A stretch of DNA of 16,020 nucleotides from Chloroflexota bacterium (lineage in GTDB: Bacteria > Chloroflexota > Anaerolineae > UBA1429): assembly GCA_012515695.1 (NCBI GenBank), contig JAAYXX010000410.1:1-16020 (forward strand). Direction: 5' to 3'. The notes beneath the pieces are model-generated. The model had not been told where the DNA came from, did no database searches, and was given only the letters and a program-made list of their open reading frames with translations. Positions 13,754-16,020 of the stretch are shown piece after piece. A program made the translations under genes and the position numbers. Each line of letters starts with the position of its first letter. Positions within the stretch are counted from its first letter, which is position 1.

Positions 13754-13764
13754 TAGGAGGAGCA

Positions 13765-14439
13765 ATGCAATTCAACCGACCAGAGTACACCTGCTATCGT
13801 GCTGCTGCTCCCATCGTCATTGATGGGCGGCTAGATGATCCCTCGTGGGCGGGGGCGATGGAAGTAGAATTGAGGCTGGCGGATACCGGCGAGCAACCCC
13901 GGCAGCGCACGACGGCTCGCATGTTGTGGGATGACGAATATCTGTATATAGGGTTTCATTGCGAGGACACCGATATCTGGGGCGTTACCACAGAGCGCGA
14001 TCAGGCGATTTACGAGCACGAAGTGGTCGAGGTGTTCATTGACGAGGACCGGGACAACTATGGCTATATCGAAATCGAGGTGAACCCGCTCAACGCCGTC
14101 CTTGACCTGTTCATGATCAAGCGTGGCAAGCAGGCGCGCGGGCTGTGGGATTGGGACAGCAAGGGGATGCGTACCGCCGTGACGGTGGACGGCGACCCGA
14201 CCAGGCGGGGGACGAATGATCGTTCCTGGACGGTGGAGATAGCGATCCCGATGAGCGATTTCATGATGGCGCCGCACCTGCCGCCGGAGCCGGGCGATGT
14301 GTGGCACGCGAACCTGTATCGCATTGACCGACCCGAAGATGGCCGAGACGAGTACACGGCCTGGTCTCCGCCGGGCGTTATCAACTACCATACGCCGGAG
14401 CGTTTTGGGCGGGTGGTGTTCTCGGAGCGAGAGGTGTAG
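13765..14439 (+). CDS. CBM9-like carbohydrate-binding protein
   Basis: A 224-residue protein matching the carbohydrate-binding family 9-like fold, a beta-sandwich that binds sugar ends in xylanases and stands alone in many bacteria. It has IDGRLDDPSWAGA (19-31), ARMLWDDEYLYIGFHCED (51-68), VVEVFIDEDRDNYGYIEIEV (87-106), NPLNAVLD (107-114) and a C-terminal YRIDRPEDGRDEYTAWSPPG (185-204). These are typical of family 9-like proteins. There is no signal peptide and no attached catalytic domain, so a purely secreted lectin role is doubtful. The ATG follows AGGAGG (13755-13760) at 4 bases. It is the only plus-strand gene in the window and converges with the GH127-like gene, with repeat D in between. 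A role in sensing or carrying sugars is inference. Confidence 0.88.
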   Translation: MQFNRPEYTCYRAAAPIVIDGRLDDPSWAGAMEVELRLADTGEQPRQRTTARMLWDDEYLYIGFHCEDTDIWGVTTERDQAIYEHEVVEVFIDEDRDNYGYIEIEVNPLNAVLDLFMIKRGKQARGLWDWDSKGMRTAVTVDGDPTRRGTNDRSWTVEIAIPMSDFMMAPHLPPEPGDVWHANLYRIDRPEDGRDEYTAWSPPGVINYHTPERFGRVVFSEREV

Positions 14440-14450
14440 GCTGACCTCAG

Positions 14451-14535
14451 CCCCTCCCCAGGTTTGGTTCAAGGGGGGACAGCGCGCCTGCAAGGCGCGG
14501 CTACCTGTCCGCCCCGAGCCAGATTTGGGGAGGGG
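14451..14535. repeat. Palindromic repeat D between convergent genes
   Basis: Arms 14451-14482 and 14505-14535 are imperfect inverted repeats (first 10 bases perfect, a gap and several mismatches further in). One hairpin lies inside, CGCGCCT/AGGCGCG (14483-14489/14493-14499, loop GCA), identical to the second hairpin of repeat C. The first hairpin of C is missing. It occupies most of the 111-bp gap between two convergent gene ends, so it may also serve as a bidirectional terminator. Confidence 0.85.
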
Positions 14536-14550
14536 GAGGCTGCGATTGGC

Positions 14551-16020
14551 CTATTGGGGTTGGCAGGGCAACCAGGTCAGGTAGGGCGTCCCGGCGGCGC
14601 CTGCGGTGGCAAAGTCGCACAGGGTTAGCGCCTGCCCGGAAGGTGTCGGGGCTCGCAGCAGCAGCCAGGGAGCGGGCCAGCCCCCCGCCCACGGGATTGG
14701 CGTGGCTTCCAGGTGGGTCGGGTCCAGCGCGGGCAACTCGGCGGGGTCGAGCGTGTTAAAGCGCCGGTCATAGGCCAGCAGCACGGGGCCGCGATACACG
14801 CAGACCTTGCCCTCCGCCTCGCGCTCACCGATCCACGGACGCAGCGACATATCTAACGCCAGTTGGATCACGTCGCCGTTGTGCCATTCCCGCGCCAGGG
14901 CGAGGTATTGTCCCGCCACAGCAGATACCGGCTCCCCGTTGACCTGAGCCTGGGTGTTGGACGACCATTCGGGGATACGCAGCGACAGGGTGAACTCGGC
15001 TGGTTGGGTCAGCTCCACCGTGATTCGGATAGCGCCATCCTTGGGATAGTCGGTATGTTGGGTCAGGCGCACCCGCTGGCCTGATGGCAGGTCGAGGTCA
15101 AAGCTGCTGGGGCCGTAATAGTTCAACACCGGCCCATCGGGGGCCTGCATGATGGCCCATTCTGACAGCAAGGCCAGGCTGCGCGGCCCGTTGACCGAGC
15201 AGCAGTTGAGTTCGGGGCTGCCTTCGCGGGCCTGGAAGACGATATCGTGTGCCGACGCCCTACGCACGCCGTCCATCGGCGTGTTATAGGTCCACCAGCG
15301 GCCCGTCGGCGTTTGCGCGCCCAGGGTGGCGTTCAACGTGGCTAGTTCCAGCGTGTCGGCCACCCGCGAGTCGCCGGTGAGGCGCAGCATATCCACGGAC
15401 AGCACCATCCACGCCACGGTGCAGCAGGTTTCGATGGCTCGCGGATCGTAAGGGTTGCCCGTGGCCTGCTCGCCGGAGGAAAAGCCGCCTGTGTTGTGGA
15501 TGTCTCCCCCGCGAATGCTATGCCAGATCTGCTCAAAGGCGCGACGATAGTCGTCGTCTCCAGTGATCTCATACAGGGACAGGATGGCCTGGATATCGTG
15601 CAAGCTCTCCCAGCGGGGCTTGGGAGTCTGGGGGAAGGGCACGTTCGCCAGCGCCTGCCGGACGTAATCCCCGGCGGGCGGCGTCTGCCAGTCGGCTTCT
15701 ACCTCGCGAGCCATCCGCAGGTAGCGCGGTTCGCCAGTCTCTTGATAGAGCAGGCAGAGGGCGTGGATGATGGCCATGTTCATCTCTTCGGCCCCGGCGT
15801 CGCGCACCCGCTCGCCGGTATCGAGGAAGCGGCTACAGATATAGTCGGCGGCGCGCAGGCAGGCATCCAGCGCGGGGCGGTAGCCCACTTCTTTGTACCA
15901 GAGCAACAACCCCAGAATGCAATGATAGTGTCCCCACAGGTCCCACAGGGCGTGTTGGCCGTCTGCTGTTTTGCCGGTGAGCCGGTGGTCACGCGGGAAT
16001 GGGCCGAGATAGCCGTCGTC
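14551..16020 (-). CDS. GH127-like beta-L-arabinofuranosidase family protein, N-terminus outside the window
   Basis: The frame stays open to the right edge, so the gene is cut; 489 residues are visible out of perhaps 620-660. The visible part opens with GYLGPFPRDHRLTGK and WDLWGHYHCILGLLLWYKE, typical of the GH127/DUF1680 alpha/alpha barrel. GH127 enzymes hydrolyse beta-L-arabinofuranosides using a zinc-bound cysteine nucleophile. The zinc and nucleophile residues appear intact: ETCC (E197, C199 in visible numbering) and LNCCSVNGPR (C273, C274). Their spacing is close to that of the characterised enzyme HypBA1. A beta-rich C-terminal region follows (about 310-489). No sign of decay is seen. 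A different specificity within the clan is possible. Confidence 0.88.
   Translation of the reverse strand, partial: DDGYLGPFPRDHRLTGKTADGQHALWDLWGHYHCILGLLLWYKEVGYRPALDACLRAADYICSRFLDTGERVRDAGAEEMNMAIIHALCLLYQETGEPRYLRMAREVEADWQTPPAGDYVRQALANVPFPQTPKPRWESLHDIQAILSLYEITGDDDYRRAFEQIWHSIRGGDIHNTGGFSSGEQATGNPYDPRAIETCCTVAWMVLSVDMLRLTGDSRVADTLELATLNATLGAQTPTGRWWTYNTPMDGVRRASAHDIVFQAREGSPELNCCSVNGPRSLALLSEWAIMQAPDGPVLNYYGPSSFDLDLPSGQRVRLTQHTDYPKDGAIRITVELTQPAEFTLSLRIPEWSSNTQAQVNGEPVSAVAGQYLALAREWHNGDVIQLALDMSLRPWIGEREAEGKVCVYRGPVLLAYDRRFNTLDPAELPALDPTHLEATPIPWAGGWPAPWLLLRAPTPSGQALTLCDFATAGAAGTPYLTWLPCQPQ

Larger units (their letters stand above)
13297..13764. other. Divergent intergenic region with repeat E and an AT-rich patch
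   Basis: This 468-bp region separates the divergent TIM-barrel (minus) and CBM9-like (plus) genes, so promoters for both must lie here. Repeat E fills 13421-13554. The AT-rich patch at about 13561-13650 (with TTGTTAAAAC at 13582-13591) is the most promoter-like stretch for the plus-strand gene, but I see no convincing -35/-10 pair. A pair of TGTGGCA repeats occurs near 13332-13353. No ORF here has family support. Confidence 0.6.

Overview
The window reads as chromosomal DNA from a GC-rich bacterium (roughly 60% G+C by eye). The gene mix (DUF433 protein, CFA-type methyltransferase, erythromycin-esterase-like hydrolase, URO-D-like enzyme, GH127 enzyme, LiaF-like membrane protein) and the abundance of palindromic intergenic repeats fit Chloroflexota, for example an Anaerolineae-type lineage. 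That placement is inference from gene content. No rRNA, tRNA, transposase, integrase, phage gene or CRISPR array was found.

Layout. Fifteen protein genes lie wholly in the window or run off its right edge, and all but one are on the minus strand. From the right: a GH127-type beta-L-arabinofuranosidase-like gene (14551-16020, cut by the window edge) converges on a plus-strand CBM9-like gene (13765-14439). A divergent 468-bp intergenic region follows. Next is a closely spaced minus-strand run: a conserved TIM-barrel-like protein of unknown function (12478-13296), a DEAD-box RNA helicase (10936-12447), an SGNH hydrolase (10312-10899) and an aldo/keto reductase (9289-10281), then a LiaF-like membrane protein (8634-9179) and a URO-D-like protein (7439-8557). 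A 457-bp intergenic region full of palindromes separates these from a second unit: NAD-dependent epimerase/dehydratase (6130-6981), alpha/beta hydrolase (5178-6095) and GNAT acetyltransferase (4698-5174). Individually promoted genes follow: erythromycin-esterase-like protein (3236-4531), cyclopropane-fatty-acyl-phospholipid synthase-like protein (1682-2980), DUF433 protein (1312-1548) and a class I methyltransferase (368-1153). A start codon with a good Shine-Dalgarno at bases 1-14 suggests a further minus-strand gene leaving the left edge.

How the genes may work together. GH127, CBM9, epimerase, aldo/keto reductase, SGNH hydrolase and the URO-D-like and TIM-barrel proteins suggest sugar or glycan handling, though only GH127 gives a specific substrate class. 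CFA synthase and the LiaF-like protein suggest membrane-lipid and envelope stress functions. Ere-like, GNAT and alpha/beta hydrolase genes are generic detoxification or modification enzymes.

Most unusual content. Five intergenic nested palindromes (A 176-291, B 7338-7392 with homologous flank to 7410, C 7167-7280, D 14451-14535, E 13421-13554) occur. Four of them (A, B, C, E) fold on paper into a closing stem holding two short hairpins, like a three-way junction; D has one hairpin. Stem sequences differ between groups while pairing is kept, which suggests selection or transposition for structure. The DUF433 gene has a near-consensus promoter whose -10 box directly abuts a 20-bp operator-like palindrome. 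The methyltransferase gene has a leader with a well-placed 11-codon upstream ORF and possible alternative RNA pairings.
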